The notes beneath the pieces were generated by a model that was not told where the DNA came from, ran no database searches, and saw nothing but the letters and a program-made list of their open reading frames with translations. Below, one piece after another: positions 20,392 through 30,876 of a DNA stretch of 55,104 nt. Position numbers and translations under genes: made by a program. Within the stretch, counting starts at the first letter, position 1, and each line of letters begins with the position of its first letter. Source of the DNA: Inonotus obliquus (lineage: Eukaryota > Basidiomycota > Agaricomycetes > Hymenochaetales > Hymenochaetaceae). The stretch spans positions 1 to 55,104 of the forward strand of contig JAJHTX010000014.1 in assembly GCA_032164295.1 (NCBI GenBank), read 5' to 3'.

Positions 20392-20991
20392 ACTTATTTA
20401 GGTAACCACACAGAACAAGTAAAAAGAGGTTTAACTATTGGTTTTGCTCTTTTTATTATTAGTGAAGTAATGGCTTTCTCCTCTGTATTTTGGGCTTATT
20501 TTCACTCTAGTTTAGTGCCTGCTGTTGAAATTGGGGGGGTTTGGCCTCCTTTAGGAATACAAGTGTTAGATCCTTTTGCGATTCCTTTGCTTAATACAAT
20601 TTTATTACTATCTTCTGGAGCCTTTATTACATATGCACACCATGCTATTATTAAAGGAAATAGAAGAAGTACTATTTTAGGGTTTATCTTAACTCTATTA
20701 TTTGCAACCTTGTTTACAGGCTTACAAGGGTATGAATACTTAGAAGCTGGATTTACTATGGCAGATTCAGTATTTGGTACAGTGTTTTTTGCTTCTACAG
20801 GTCTTCATGGTTTACATGTAATAGTTGGAACAATCTTTATAGCAGTGCAATTTATTAGAATCTTAAACCACCATATTACTACAACTCATCATGTTGGTCT
20901 AGAATCTGCAATTGCTTATTGGCATTTTGTAGATGTAGTTTGGCTATTCTTGTATGCTTTTGTTTACTTATGGGCAGCACCTAATTTATAA
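20392..20991 (+). CDS. cox3: Cytochrome c oxidase subunit 3, exon 2
   Basis: 199 residues beginning TYLGNHTEQVKRGLTIGFAL, with five membrane spans, the conserved FWAYFHSSLVPAVEIGGVWP, GLHGLHVIVGTIF and YWHFVDVVWLFLYAFVY elements, ending WAAPNL. The apparent upstream start at 20371 is intron sequence. Confidence 0.95.
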   Translation, partial: TYLGNHTEQVKRGLTIGFALFIISEVMAFSSVFWAYFHSSLVPAVEIGGVWPPLGIQVLDPFAIPLLNTILLLSSGAFITYAHHAIIKGNRRSTILGFILTLLFATLFTGLQGYEYLEAGFTMADSVFGTVFFASTGLHGLHVIVGTIFIAVQFIRILNHHITTTHHVGLESAIAYWHFVDVVWLFLYAFVYLWAAPNL

Positions 20992-21609
20992 AAATTCAAA
21001 ATAGATATTATCTATTTTATCCTTAGTTTTTAACCCTAACTTTTTGTTTTCTTTTTAACTATTAGTTTAATTAATGAAAATAATTTTTTTTGAATTATCT
21101 TATTAAAATATTAAACAACATCTTTATTTTTTAGAACTTAAATTCCTTTTTTTTTTGATAAGAAAAAAAAAAATATTCATATAAAATTTCATACCAACTA
21201 AATTTGGATTATATTCTAAAAATAAAACAAAATTAATATAAAATACTTCAATATAGCTTTAACTGTATATTTTCTAAAAAACAAAATTTTCATTAGAGTA
21301 TTGCGGTTTAAGTAATAAGTTAATAGGCTTATTTAATAAAAAATCTAAAACAAACAAAACAACAAAAAATAGTTTAGTATCTAAATATCAATTAAGCACT
21401 TTTGTGCTAGGCTTGCTTTAAAATCTTTGCTAATTAAAGCAGGTTTGTAATCTATTGTTCCTAGCAAAACTTATAAATGGGAGCACAAAGTCTACAGTTT
21501 TTATTAGCCATAGCTTAGGCTAGTTATAAAATTGGACTGTTTAGTCTGTTCTTCTTTGTAAAAACAGAATATAGACAATATAGTTTGATAACTTACAACA
21601 AAACAAAAA
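20992..21609. other. cox3-atp6 spacer
   Basis: About 620 AT-rich bases. No ORF that I can support. The 21390-21480 part is less AT-rich but does not fold as a tRNA by eye. Confidence 0.4.
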
Positions 21610-22386
21610 ATGATTATATCTAATTTAACATATATTAATTCTCCTTTAGAACAATTTGAAGTAACAAATTTGATTGGATTAAATGCTCCTATTTTTGGTT
21701 ATTTAAATTTAACTTTAACTAATTTAGCTTTATATAGTATTTTAGTTTTATTTTTAGTTATTAGTTTACATGTTATAGCTAATAACAGTACTAAATTAGT
21801 ACCATCTAAATGGTCTATTGCATTAGAAAGTTCTTTTGCTAGTGTTAATTATCTAGTAAGAGATCAAATAGGTAGTGCGAATGAAATATTTTTACCTTTC
21901 ATTTATTCATTATTCTTCTTTGTTTTAATTGCTAATTTAATAGGTAATGTTCCTTATTCATACACAGTAACAACATCTATTATTGTAACACTTGGATTAT
22001 CGTTTACTATTTTAATTGGTGTAACAATATTAGGATTATATATTCACAAATTAAGATTTTTTGCTTTTTTCATACCATCTGGTACTCCTTTAGCTTTAGT
22101 TCCTTTATTAGTTTTAATTGAACTGTTAAGTTACAGTGCACGAGCCTTTAGTTTAGGAGTTCGACTTTTTGCTAATATGTGTGCTGGGCACACCTTATTA
22201 AAAATATTGTCTACATTCTTGTACCAAATGTTTAGTGGAAGTATAGTAGTAGCAGTATTTGCTTTAGTGCCTTTTGCTTTATTCATAGCACTAATAGGAT
22301 TAGAATTAGCAGTATCCTTTATTCAATCATATGTTTTCTGTATTTTAACTAGTTCATACATTAGAGATGCTATCGAATTACATTAA
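21610..22386 (+). CDS. atp6: ATP synthase subunit 6 (a subunit)
   Basis: The stator a subunit of F0 that forms the proton half-channels next to the c-ring. 258 residues, single exon. It starts at ATG; a short fungal leader (LTYINSPLEQFEV) is likely removed after insertion. The key Arg lies in LSYSARAFSLGVRLFANMCA, and the last helix is family typical (ALIGLELAVSFIQSYVFCIL). The end is SSYIRDAIELH. Confidence 0.96.
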   Translation: MIISNLTYINSPLEQFEVTNLIGLNAPIFGYLNLTLTNLALYSILVLFLVISLHVIANNSTKLVPSKWSIALESSFASVNYLVRDQIGSANEIFLPFIYSLFFFVLIANLIGNVPYSYTVTTSIIVTLGLSFTILIGVTILGLYIHKLRFFAFFIPSGTPLALVPLLVLIELLSYSARAFSLGVRLFANMCAGHTLLKILSTFLYQMFSGSIVVAVFALVPFALFIALIGLELAVSFIQSYVFCILTSSYIRDAIELH

Positions 22387-23641
22387 ACAAGTAAAATTTT
22401 AAATTTTACAGTAATAAAAATATTACAAAAACTTTTTTTTTTATCCCTATATTAGTTTTTATTTCAAAAAATAAAAAAAAAAATACAAATAATATTTGTT
22501 TAATTTAAATAGTTTAGGCCTATAAATGGATAATTTTGCTCTATTCTATTTTTTCTTTTTTATGATACATCTTAAATTTAAAAAACAAAAACTTTAATAG
22601 TAAATACAAATAATATTTATATAATTAAATTGAAAAAAAACAAAAACAAAATTTATGTTTAGGTTTTAAACCCTTATTCTATAGCGGTTACTAATTTGCA
22701 ATAAATACTAATTATTTTAGTTTTAAGTTAAAATTCTTATTTTTAATAAACTTAAAACTACTTTAGTTTCTTTTTAACTCCAGCATTGTAAGACCAAAAC
22801 AGGGAGGGACGAATCGGGAGGGCTTAATGTATTAAGATTAATATAAAGTAAAAATAATTTACAATTCTTGTAATTTATATTTATTTTAAATATATATACA
22901 TAAAAAAATCTTTAATACCATTAATATTAATAATACAATTTTAAATAAAATATTACTATACTTCGTTTTATCGAGGTAATATTGTGTTCTTCTATCTTTA
23001 TTTACTTTATTAAGCATAATAAATTTAAATAAGGTATTTTTCTTTAATTGTTCTTTTTTTTGTTTTACAATCTTTAAATATTTTAGCTACTAAAACAAAA
23101 GTTAAAATAACTACAACAAAAAAAAATAAATTAAAAATTTTTTTTTTATCAAAAAGATTGTAAGAGAGAGTAACTTGTGTACTGAAAATTTGGATCTGTT
23201 ATTATTTTATCTTCTTTTTATTTATTTTATATATTCAGTTAGCTTTAGCTAAAATAATTAACAAAATAAGAAAATATTTTTTCGAAAAAGAATAATTGTA
23301 ATTATGTTTTTATATTTCAATTATTTAAAAACCAAGGGAAAGTAATAAAATATATGATTAATTTGAAAAAAAGAATTAATAAGAAATCTGATATGCGGGA
23401 TGCTTAGGTACACTTAAATTACTCGATTTTTATCTAACAACAACAAAACATATAAAAGTTCACGTTTACAAGCTGGCTCAAGTCTTTTTTTGTTAAATAT
23501 AAAATATTATCTCAAAAAATTTAAAGATAAAAATGAAAATATTTGTTATATTTTAAAAGAACATAAATAACACAACTCTTACCAAGCTAAAGGTAAGGAA
23601 AGATTAAATGGAAAAATTAAAAAACAAACAAAAATAAAAAA
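22387..23641. other. Long spacer between atp6 and nad1
   Basis: About 1255 bases without a recognisable gene. A G-rich patch at 22798-22826 (agggagggacgaatcggg) stands out in AT-rich DNA. No tRNA or ORF of note. Confidence 0.4.
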
Positions 23642-24298
23642 ATGTTAAGTAATACCTTTTTAGTAACTATCTCTAATATTCTATTTAGTTTATTAGATGT
23701 TTTAGTTGTTTTATTGCCTATGTTATTAGCTGTAGCTTTCATGACTATAATAGAAAGAAAACAATTAGCTGCACACCAACGAAGGGTTGGTCCTAACTAT
23801 GTAGGTTATTTTGGAGTTCTACAACCTTTTTCAGATGCATTAAAATTAATAGTTAAAGAAACTATAGTACCTTCTCAGTCTAATAAAATTTTATTTTATT
23901 TAGCTCCTATATCTACATTAATTTTTAGTTTATTAGGTTGGGGTATAATTCCTTTAGGGCAAGGTTTAGCTTTATCTGACTTTTCACTAGGTGTGTTATA
24001 TAGTTTAGCTTTATCCTCTTTAGGTGTGTATGGTATCTTATTTAGTGGTTGGTCTGCTAATTCTAAATATGCTTTTTTAGGTTCATTAAGATCTACTGCT
24101 AGTATGATAAGTTACGAATTAATTTTAAGTTCAGCTGTTTTAATTATAATTTTATTATCAGGATCCTTTAATTATTCTACAATAATCGAACAACAACAAG
24201 CTGTTTGGTTTATTGTACCTTTATTACCTGTTTTTATTTTTTATTTTATTTCTATCTTAGCTGAAACATCTCGTACACCATTTGATTTACAAGAGGCT
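23642..24298 (+). CDS. nad1: NADH dehydrogenase subunit 1, exon 1
   Basis: The membrane subunit of complex I at the quinone-channel junction. 219 codons from ATG with the conserved FMTIIERKQLAAHQRRVGPN segment, KLIVKETIVPSQSN, and AETSRTPFDLQEA, where the intron sits before the ESELVAGF of exon 2. The exon ends in T (gaggcT). The two exons code for 338 residues. Confidence 0.95.
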
Positions 24299-25525
24299 GG
24301 AAATCAAATCAGCGCAAAAATACTAATTCAATGATTCGGCCTCTATAAAGATCGCTATATGCTGGAAACTCCTAAAGCTTTAAGTACCGTAAAACTTGTC
24401 AAACTAGTAATAATAACGCAACGTTAACAAAAGTTTATTGTTTTTAATAGTTACAATCTTAAAGATATTACAATGGACAATCAGCAGGAAACCAAATAAT
24501 ATGTATTATTTAAGTGGGATCCTCAGAGACTACACGCGATCATTAAAATAATTTAATGTTTATTTTAATATGATCTAGCCCAATCTTTATTGAGAAATAA
24601 AGTAACTTCCCTAGTTAAATTTTATTTTATATTGTTTACTAGGTTTTATAGAGGTTAAACAAATTTTACTTATTATTTTATGTTATTTATTAGCTACAGT
24701 TTACACTTTTTTCTATTAGATTTTAATCAATTTAATCTTTATTTTTTAGCTGCTCCAGTTTTAGTGCCTTTAAGATCTATAAGTATCTTTCAACACCAGA
24801 AAATTTTAAAACAGAACTTCTGAGTGTTGGAGGTGTTTATGGTGTTTTTAATTTAACAGAAGGAAAACAGTGCACAGGTTCAAGTTTAAATCTATATGAA
24901 AGGTTAACTGACCACTTAAGAGGAGTAAGTTCTAATATAAGATTGCAACGAAGTATAGCTAAATCGGGATTAAGTAATTTTATATTTGTAATTTGTTATT
25001 TTCATACAGATCCTTCTGTTATATTAACTGACGTAGAAACAGAAATAATTAATAGTTTTCCTTTTGAAGATTTGTACAAATTTAAAAAAGAGGCTACATC
25101 TATGTTAGTTTATAAACAAACAGCTGAAGTTATAGCTAAAATGAAACAAAGATTAGCTTATAAAAAAAATAACCCTGTGTATGGTAAAAACATACTTTAG
25201 ATGCTCTAAAAGCTATTAGTAACCAGGTGAATTAAATCCTATGTATAATAAAACACATAACATTAAAACTAGACAATAACTCTCGGTTGCTCTAAGTAAA
25301 ACACCTTTAGGTTTATATGAGATAAATAATAAACTTCTTAAAACATTTAGCAACCAAGTAGTATTGGCAGCCGAACTTGGTGTTTTTAAATCAACAGTTA
25401 GTCGAAATATAAAATCATGTAAACTGTTTCAAGGTAAATATTACATACGTAAACTTAACTAAAAAATAGTTTAATTAAAAATAAGTATTGTTTAATTTTC
25501 TTAGCTGGTAATAAACAATTATTTG
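24299..25525 (+). other. Group I intron nad1-i1
   Basis: Splits DLQEA from ESELV. The intron ends in G (atttG|GAATCAGAA). The core precedes the ORF remnant: tgctggaaac (24360), ggacaatcagcagg (24475), gggatcctcagagactacacg (split across about 24517) and gatctagccc (about 24572). It is the nad5-i1 core type. Confidence 0.88.
24736..25462 (+). pseudogene. Decayed GIY-YIG endonuclease in nad1-i1
   Basis: The frame 24736-25200 has the catalytic-domain pattern GGVYGVFNLTEGKQCTGSS, then LYERLTDHLRG (conserved Arg) and EFIIN-like EIINSFP. After the TAG at 25198-25200 a NUMOD-like continuation (NPMYNKTHNIKTRQ) appears in another frame from about 25238. After one more TAA comes a helix-turn-helix tail (VVLAAELGVFKSTVSRNIK) ending at TAA 25460-25462. 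At least one frameshift and one stop divide it. Inactive remnant. Confidence 0.75.
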
Positions 25526-25885
25526 GAATCAGAATTAGTTGCTGGTTTTTTTACTGAACACTCAAGTGTTCCTTTTGTATTCTTCTTTTTAGCTGAATAT
25601 AGTTCAATAGTTTTATTTTCATGTTTAACAGCTATCTTTTTCTTAGGTGGTTATAACTTGCCTGAATTATTTGTTAATGATTCTTTCTTTAATTTACAAT
25701 CAATAATATTAGGAATTAAAACTTGTGTTTTCTGTTTTATGTTTGTTTGGTTCAGAGCTACTTTACCTAGAATGAGATATGATCAATTGATAGAATTGTG
25801 CTGGTTATATCTTTTGCCAGTCGCTGTAGCTTTCATCATTTTAATTCCGAGTGTTTTGGTGGGTTTCGATATTTCACCTATTTAA
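25526..25885 (+). CDS. nad1: NADH dehydrogenase subunit 1, exon 2
   Basis: 119 residues from ESELVAGFFTEHSSVPFVFF through VWFRATLPRMRYDQLIELCW to GFDISPI. The preceding TTG is the intron end, not a start. Confidence 0.95.
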   Translation, partial: ESELVAGFFTEHSSVPFVFFFLAEYSSIVLFSCLTAIFFLGGYNLPELFVNDSFFNLQSIILGIKTCVFCFMFVWFRATLPRMRYDQLIELCWLYLLPVAVAFIILIPSVLVGFDISPI

Positions 25886-25905
25886 TTTATTCAAAAATAA
25901 AACAA

Positions 25906-26619
25906 ATGGTGAAATTATTGAACGTAAATAGTTTAAATAGAAATAAAAAGATAAAATTTATCTCAAAGTTTTCAACTAAAACAGCTTCCACTCTATTTAC
26001 ACAAAAACCTCACTTCAAACAAATAGCCAGAAAAAATAAATTAACCAATAAAAAATCTTACGGTTTCTGTTTAATGTTATCCTTTATGGCAAATAAAGAA
26101 ATGTTTGTAATAAACGGAACTCGAGCTTTCCATAGTTCTGCTGTAGTAAATTTTAAAACACCTAATTTTATAAAAAATATTTTGTCTAGAAATGACAGTC
26201 CGTCTATTTCTGCCTCTACAGCTTCTTCTACAAGTGATAGCGAAAATGGTTCTAAAGCAATAAATTTTTGGGTTTCATTTGTAGGTTTATTTTCAAATAA
26301 CTTGGCTGATAAAATAGCATACAATAGAATTAATAAGAGAAGAGTTAATGAATGGCGAAATGATGTGGCTGAAGCGCAAGAAGAAAATAATCAATCTAGT
26401 TCTAATAATAATTCTAATTCAAATAATAACAATAATAATAATAATAATGTTAATTACAATAATAGTAATATTATTAGCAATAATACTAACAATAATAATA
26501 ACATTGATAATATTAATAATAATAATAATTACAATATTAATAACACAAATTCTCATATTGATTCTTCATCTGACTATAACGATAGTGATAGTGATAGTGG
26601 AGGAGATTTTGGAGAATAA
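25906..26619 (+). CDS. Unknown protein with Asn-rich tail, downstream of nad1
   Basis: I do not recognise the family. The ATG at 25906, 20 bases after nad1, gives 237 residues. The frame is open further upstream, but only by overlapping nad1 in another frame. The N-terminal ~45 residues are basic and Ser/Thr-rich (KKIKFISKFSTKTASTLF), resembling a mitochondrial import signal. RAFHSSAVV and a hydrophobic stretch NFWVSFVGLF follow, then a charged helix (NKRRVNEWRNDVAEAQEEN). The last ~75 residues are mostly Asn encoded by AAT/AAC runs, with Ser and Asp, ending SDSDSGGDFGE. Nothing is like a respiratory protein. It may be co-transcribed with nad1. Function unknown. Confidence 0.6.
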   Translation: MVKLLNVNSLNRNKKIKFISKFSTKTASTLFTQKPHFKQIARKNKLTNKKSYGFCLMLSFMANKEMFVINGTRAFHSSAVVNFKTPNFIKNILSRNDSPSISASTASSTSDSENGSKAINFWVSFVGLFSNNLADKIAYNRINKRRVNEWRNDVAEAQEENNQSSSNNNSNSNNNNNNNNNVNYNNSNIISNNTNNNNNIDNINNNNNYNINNTNSHIDSSSDYNDSDSDSGGDFGE

Positions 26620-27366
26620 ATAATTATTAATTAATCTGAAATTTAACTTGCATACAAAAAATAAAGTTTAGTTATAATTAGTTTTGTTCTAATTTATTAA
26701 ATTTAATGAAAACAAAATTTGTTTATATCTTGGTTATTTTTTGAAAAGTATAGTGTATATATATATATATTAGCTTTGTAGTCAAGTGTTAACAATTTTA
26801 TTTTTAATCCTTTCTAAATATTTATTATTTCGATTTAAAGAGGTAAAATATTTGTAAATATATACTTTATCCCCTTAAATTTCATAGTGTTTTATAAAAT
26901 AAAAACTACAAAAAATGAAAGTATGTTAAACTTTAAATTTTATTAAGTGTTATTAATAATTAAATAACTATTTTAGTTATTAACTTAATATAAATATTAT
27001 AAAATAACTTGTTTTTAACCCCTATAATACATTTTTCCCTTTTTGTTTTTTTGTTGTTGTTTTTTAAGTTCATTTTACAATTTAATTGTTAATTTTTAGT
27101 TCCTCAAATTTTGTTTACTTATCTAAGTAATTAGATTCTATATTTTTTGTGTTTATTCTCTTTTTACAGTACTTCTTAATAAAGGTTATTTTTCAGTGAT
27201 ATATATTATTCTGTATATTCAAAGTTAAATAATAATTTATAGTTTTGATTTAAAGAAGTAACCTATTATAAAAGAGTATGGCATTACAAGATAATGTAAA
27301 ATTATTCAAAAAAAAAATATATAAATATATGGAATATGAATATTTGTTTATAAAAACCTAAAGGAA
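26620..27366. other. Spacer after the Asn-rich ORF
   Basis: About 750 AT-rich bases with a short (TA)n run at 26753-26770. No gene seen. Confidence 0.4.
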
Positions 27367-27437
27367 GGGGAAATCTGATAATGGTAATCAGTTGTACTTG
27401 CACTACAAATATGATAGTTCGATTCTATCTTTCTCCA
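27367..27437 (+). tRNA. trnA: tRNA-Ala (UGC)
   Basis: Acceptor GGGGAAA pairs with tttctcc. The D stem is ctga/tcag, the anticodon arm ttgta-ctTGCac-tacaa, and the T arm gatag-ttcgatt-ctatc. Confidence 0.92.
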
Positions 27438-27526
27438 TATTTTTATTTATTTTACAAAATTTAAAATTTAAGCTAAAAAAATAAAATTTACTATTAAATC
27501 TAATTAAAATATTAACAAAACTAAAA

Positions 27527-27598
27527 GCCCCGGTGGCTTAGCGGCTAAAGCGTTACATTGAAGTCGTAAATAGGGGAGTTCGATTCTCTCCCGGGGCA
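27527..27598 (+). tRNA. trnF: tRNA-Phe (GAA)
   Basis: A GC-rich acceptor GCCCCGG pairs perfectly with ccggggc. The anticodon loop ttGAAgt lies between ttac and gtaa, and the T arm is gggagttcgattctctc. Confidence 0.9.
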
Positions 27599-28150
27599 TA
27601 AGAGGGGCGGATAAAAATAGAAAAATCGATAACAAATTAAATTTATTATTATTGTTTAACTGAATTTATTAAAAAGAATTTTTTTGTTTTGTTCAAATTA
27701 AACAAGTTGTTTTTTAGCTAAGTAAAAATCAAGTGAATAAAATTTTGTTTGCTAATAAAAATTATTTAAGTAATATTTATTATATTTAAAGTTTAAATTT
27801 AATTTTATATTAGAAATTAATTTCCTTTGTTTAAAAAGAGAGATAATTATAAACAATTAAAAATTGTTTTTTTTTTTAAGCCTTACAATTAATTGAATTT
27901 GAATTTTGTTTTATTTTAATTTTAACTTAGTTGTTTATTGAATTATATAAAGTTTAAGAAATAAATATATATAAGAGATATTAGCTTAAAGCAGCTTGAA
28001 GATAACCAGCGTTTAGAATTTTCAGTTTATCAAGTTTTACCTTAAAAACAAAGGGGAACTATCTTAAACCTTTAGTTATAGTTTTATTAAATATTTAGTT
28101 TAAATTTTTTATTTGTTTATTAAAAATAAAGATTAAAAAATATAAATTAA
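27599..28150. other. Spacer between trnF and trnT
   Basis: About 550 bases of AT-rich sequence. The part at 27975-28080 is somewhat more mixed in composition but I could not fold a tRNA there. Confidence 0.35.
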
Positions 28151-28222
28151 GCCGAAATAGTTTAATTGGTAAAACGGATTCCTTGTAAGACTTTGATATT
28201 GGTTCAATTCCAGTTTTCGGCA
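28151..28222 (+). tRNA. trnT: tRNA-Thr (UGU)
   Basis: Acceptor GCCGAAA pairs with tttcggc. The anticodon loop ctTGTaa is on a stem with one mismatch, and the T arm is attggttcaattccagt. Confidence 0.9.
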
Positions 28223-28427
28223 TAAAGTTCTTTCAAATAAAAACAGTAAATGTAAAATTTTACATTTTAATTGTTGTTTTTACTTTATGAGTATTATAAA
28301 TAAATTGTGCAGTAAAAATTTTCATTAAAATTAAAATAAAAATTTTTATTTAATAAATCTAATAAAATTTATTTTGTAAATTAAATAAAATATATTAGAT
28401 AAAACAAAAACTGAGTTGAAATTAGAA

Positions 28428-28500
28428 TGAGTTGTAGTTTAATTGGAAAAACACCATTTTTTGGTAGTGGATCTTATCAGTTCAAATCTGGTCAACTCAG
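28428..28500 (+). tRNA. trnQ: tRNA-Gln (UUG)
   Basis: Acceptor TGAGTTG pairs perfectly with caactca. The anticodon arm is ccatt-ttTTGgt-agtgg. A copy of the 5' acceptor sequence (tgagttg) also occurs 17 bases upstream at 28412. Confidence 0.9.
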
Positions 28501-29672
28501 TTATTTAAACCTAAAATGCTACAAAAAATATAATTAAAAAAAAAATATTTTTTTAAATCACTTTAGGTTTTTCGTGATTCTTCTTGTATGAGCGATTTTT
28601 ACTTTATATATACTTTATTTATTATATTAGTATATATATTGTAAGTACCGAAAATCTTTTGATTAATATAATTAATTATTTTAAATTTCTTCTGTTTATA
28701 AAATATAGTAAATTAAAATTTTACTTTAAATTTAAATTAAATTAGTTTAGATTATTTTTTTATTAGATTTTCGTACAATTCCAACCATTATATTTTATTA
28801 GCTAAAAAAAGTAATTAACCAAAAAAAAAATAAAACTAAATACTTTTTCCTTTTTAGAAAATAATTACCAATATTAATTAAAAAAATAATTTTTGTTATA
28901 TATTAAATTATAATTTAGTTGTATCTAGTGTTTATACCTAAAAAGGGTAAAACTTCAGCTCTTATTTATGGTGATTGGATTGTATAACCTTAAAGTTCCT
29001 GTTAACAAGGACCCTGCCTTTAAATTATTAATAAAGGTCACATTATTCATGATTAATCAGATCAACTATATTTTTTAAAAAATCTAATATTTTATTTTTT
29101 CTTTAGCTTAATTTATTTATAATAATTGTTAGCTTAATTAAACTTTCTTTTTTACAAAGAAAATTTAAAATTTTAAACTCTAAGCGAAATAAATTTAATA
29201 TTTATATTTTAAGGCTTTAAAATTTAATATTATTATAATTAGGTGTAAAATCTTAGTTAGAAAAAAGGTAATATAAAGAGACTATATCTGTATAGTATAT
29301 AGCCTTACATCGTTTCTTATTGGTAAATTAATTAAAATTAAAAATTTCTAATTTTTATGTTATTGTTTAAAATTATATTTACATAAATTTTATTTAGGTA
29401 TTATTGGTTTTATAAATAATAAAGAATAACAAAATTTACTCTAATTAAATAACAAAAATTTTTGTGAAAAAAAAATGATAATAAATATTTAAGTTTTATT
29501 CTGTTATTTGTGATATTAAATATTATGATTTAATAATATTCTATTAAATATGCGTAATATAATCATAAGATTCGAACGTTTTAAAATACGTAGGCTTAAA
29601 AATACCGTACTAATTGATTTGATATAAAAAGAACAAAAAGTACGGTTTTATTAAATAATAAGAAAAAAAAAT
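28501..29672. other. Long spacer between trnQ and nad6
   Basis: About 1170 bases without a recognisable gene. The stretch 28930-29070 (tacctaaaaagggtaaaact, gttaacaaggaccctgcctt) is less AT-biased and could be a structured RNA, but no family signature is visible to me. Confidence 0.35.
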
Positions 29673-30305
29673 ATGAAAAATTTATTTATTGATATCTTAG
29701 CATTTGGAACTTTATTTTCTAGTGTTTTAGTTATAACTTCAAAAAATCCTGTAATAGCGGTAACTTTTTTAATAGCTGTTTTTGTTAATGCAGCTGGTTA
29801 TTTGATTTTAATGGGTGTAGGTTTTATAGGAATATCTTACATCATTATTTATATTGGGGCTATTACTGTTTTATTCTTATTTGTTATCATGATGATAAAC
29901 ATTAAATTAACAGATATTTTAGAAACTGGGACTCAATATACTAAAAATATTCCATTAGCTTTAGCTTTAGGTTCTTTATTTATTTATGAAATATTCACTA
30001 TTATGCCATTTAGTTTAAATAATGTTCCAGCAATTTCTGCCTTATTAGATATATTAACTAAATTAAATGTTTTAGTACTGTATCCTGATATTAAATTAGT
30101 TACTGAAATTAATGTTGCTTTAGATCCTTCAATCGCTGATACTTCCTTTGTTAATTTTTTACAAATACAAGCAATAGGACAAGGATTATACACATATGGT
30201 GCTATTTGGTTGATTATTTGTAGTGTGATTTTATTATTAGCAATGGTTGCTCCTATTTTCATATCTAAAATTTCTAAAAATAATAAAGCTAAACCGCAAA
30301 TTTAA
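29673..30305 (+). CDS. nad6: NADH dehydrogenase subunit 6
   Basis: A membrane subunit of complex I. 210 residues, single exon from ATG. The diagnostic stretch YIIIYIGAITVLFLFVIMMI (part of the bulged helix needed for coupling) is present, with NPVIAVTFLIAVFVNAAGYL before it and a last span WLIICSVILLLAMVAPIF. The C-terminus SKNNKAKPQI is short and basic. Confidence 0.95.
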   Translation: MKNLFIDILAFGTLFSSVLVITSKNPVIAVTFLIAVFVNAAGYLILMGVGFIGISYIIIYIGAITVLFLFVIMMINIKLTDILETGTQYTKNIPLALALGSLFIYEIFTIMPFSLNNVPAISALLDILTKLNVLVLYPDIKLVTEINVALDPSIADTSFVNFLQIQAIGQGLYTYGAIWLIICSVILLLAMVAPIFISKISKNNKAKPQI

Positions 30306-30876
30306 CTATAAATTAAATGACTTATATTATATATATAATTTTAAACTTTGAAAATAAACAAATTACCATTTGTTTAGTAATATATTCAAAAAAATAAAAA
30401 ATAAATTAAAATTTAAACTAAAAAAAATATAAGCTTTATTTAAATATATTAGTTTATTAATTACCTTTAACTCTTTTTAATATAAAAATTAACGTTAACA
30501 AACCTTTTTTTTAGTAATTACTTTTTTATAAAATTTATGCAAATTTCGGGTAAATTAAAAATTTTTTTTTTGGTTTCTCGTATAGTTTTAACTTTGTACT
30601 ATTTTTGTTTTATGTAAAATTAGTTACTATATAACCCCTTTCTTTAGTGATATTTTTTAATTTATAATTTATAATTTATAATTTATAATTTATAATTTAT
30701 ATAAAAATATTTTTAAACTTTTTTTTAATTTATGTAGAAGAATTTAATAAAAATAAAACTTAATTTGTAAAACTGTAAATTTTCACCTTTCGGATATTTT
30801 ATATTAAGGTAAGCTAAATTATATTTTTTATATTAATTTTATAGGTAGAAATATTAATTAAGTTTTAGGTTGAGCA
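30306..30876. other. nad6-nad2 spacer with a 7-base tandem repeat
   Basis: An AT-rich spacer with no gene. It contains the tandem array listed at 30661-30702. Confidence 0.45.
30661..30702. repeat. Tandem repeat (tttataa)n
   Basis: Five exact head-to-tail copies of tttataa (30661-30695) followed by the near copy tttatat. A simple AT repeat, probably length-variable through replication slippage. Confidence 0.95.

Noticed and set aside
26348..26623. A 91-codon Ile-rich frame over the Asn-rich tail
   Set aside because: It is the shifted reading of the AAT/AAC repeat (ATA/ATT), a shadow of the 25906-26619 ORF.
28930..29070. Possible ribosomal RNA or RNase P RNA segment
   Set aside because: Composition is less AT-rich, but I could find no conserved rRNA or RNase P motif.
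30661..30702. CRISPR-like array
   Set aside because: The 7-base units are directly adjacent with no spacers: a simple tandem repeat.
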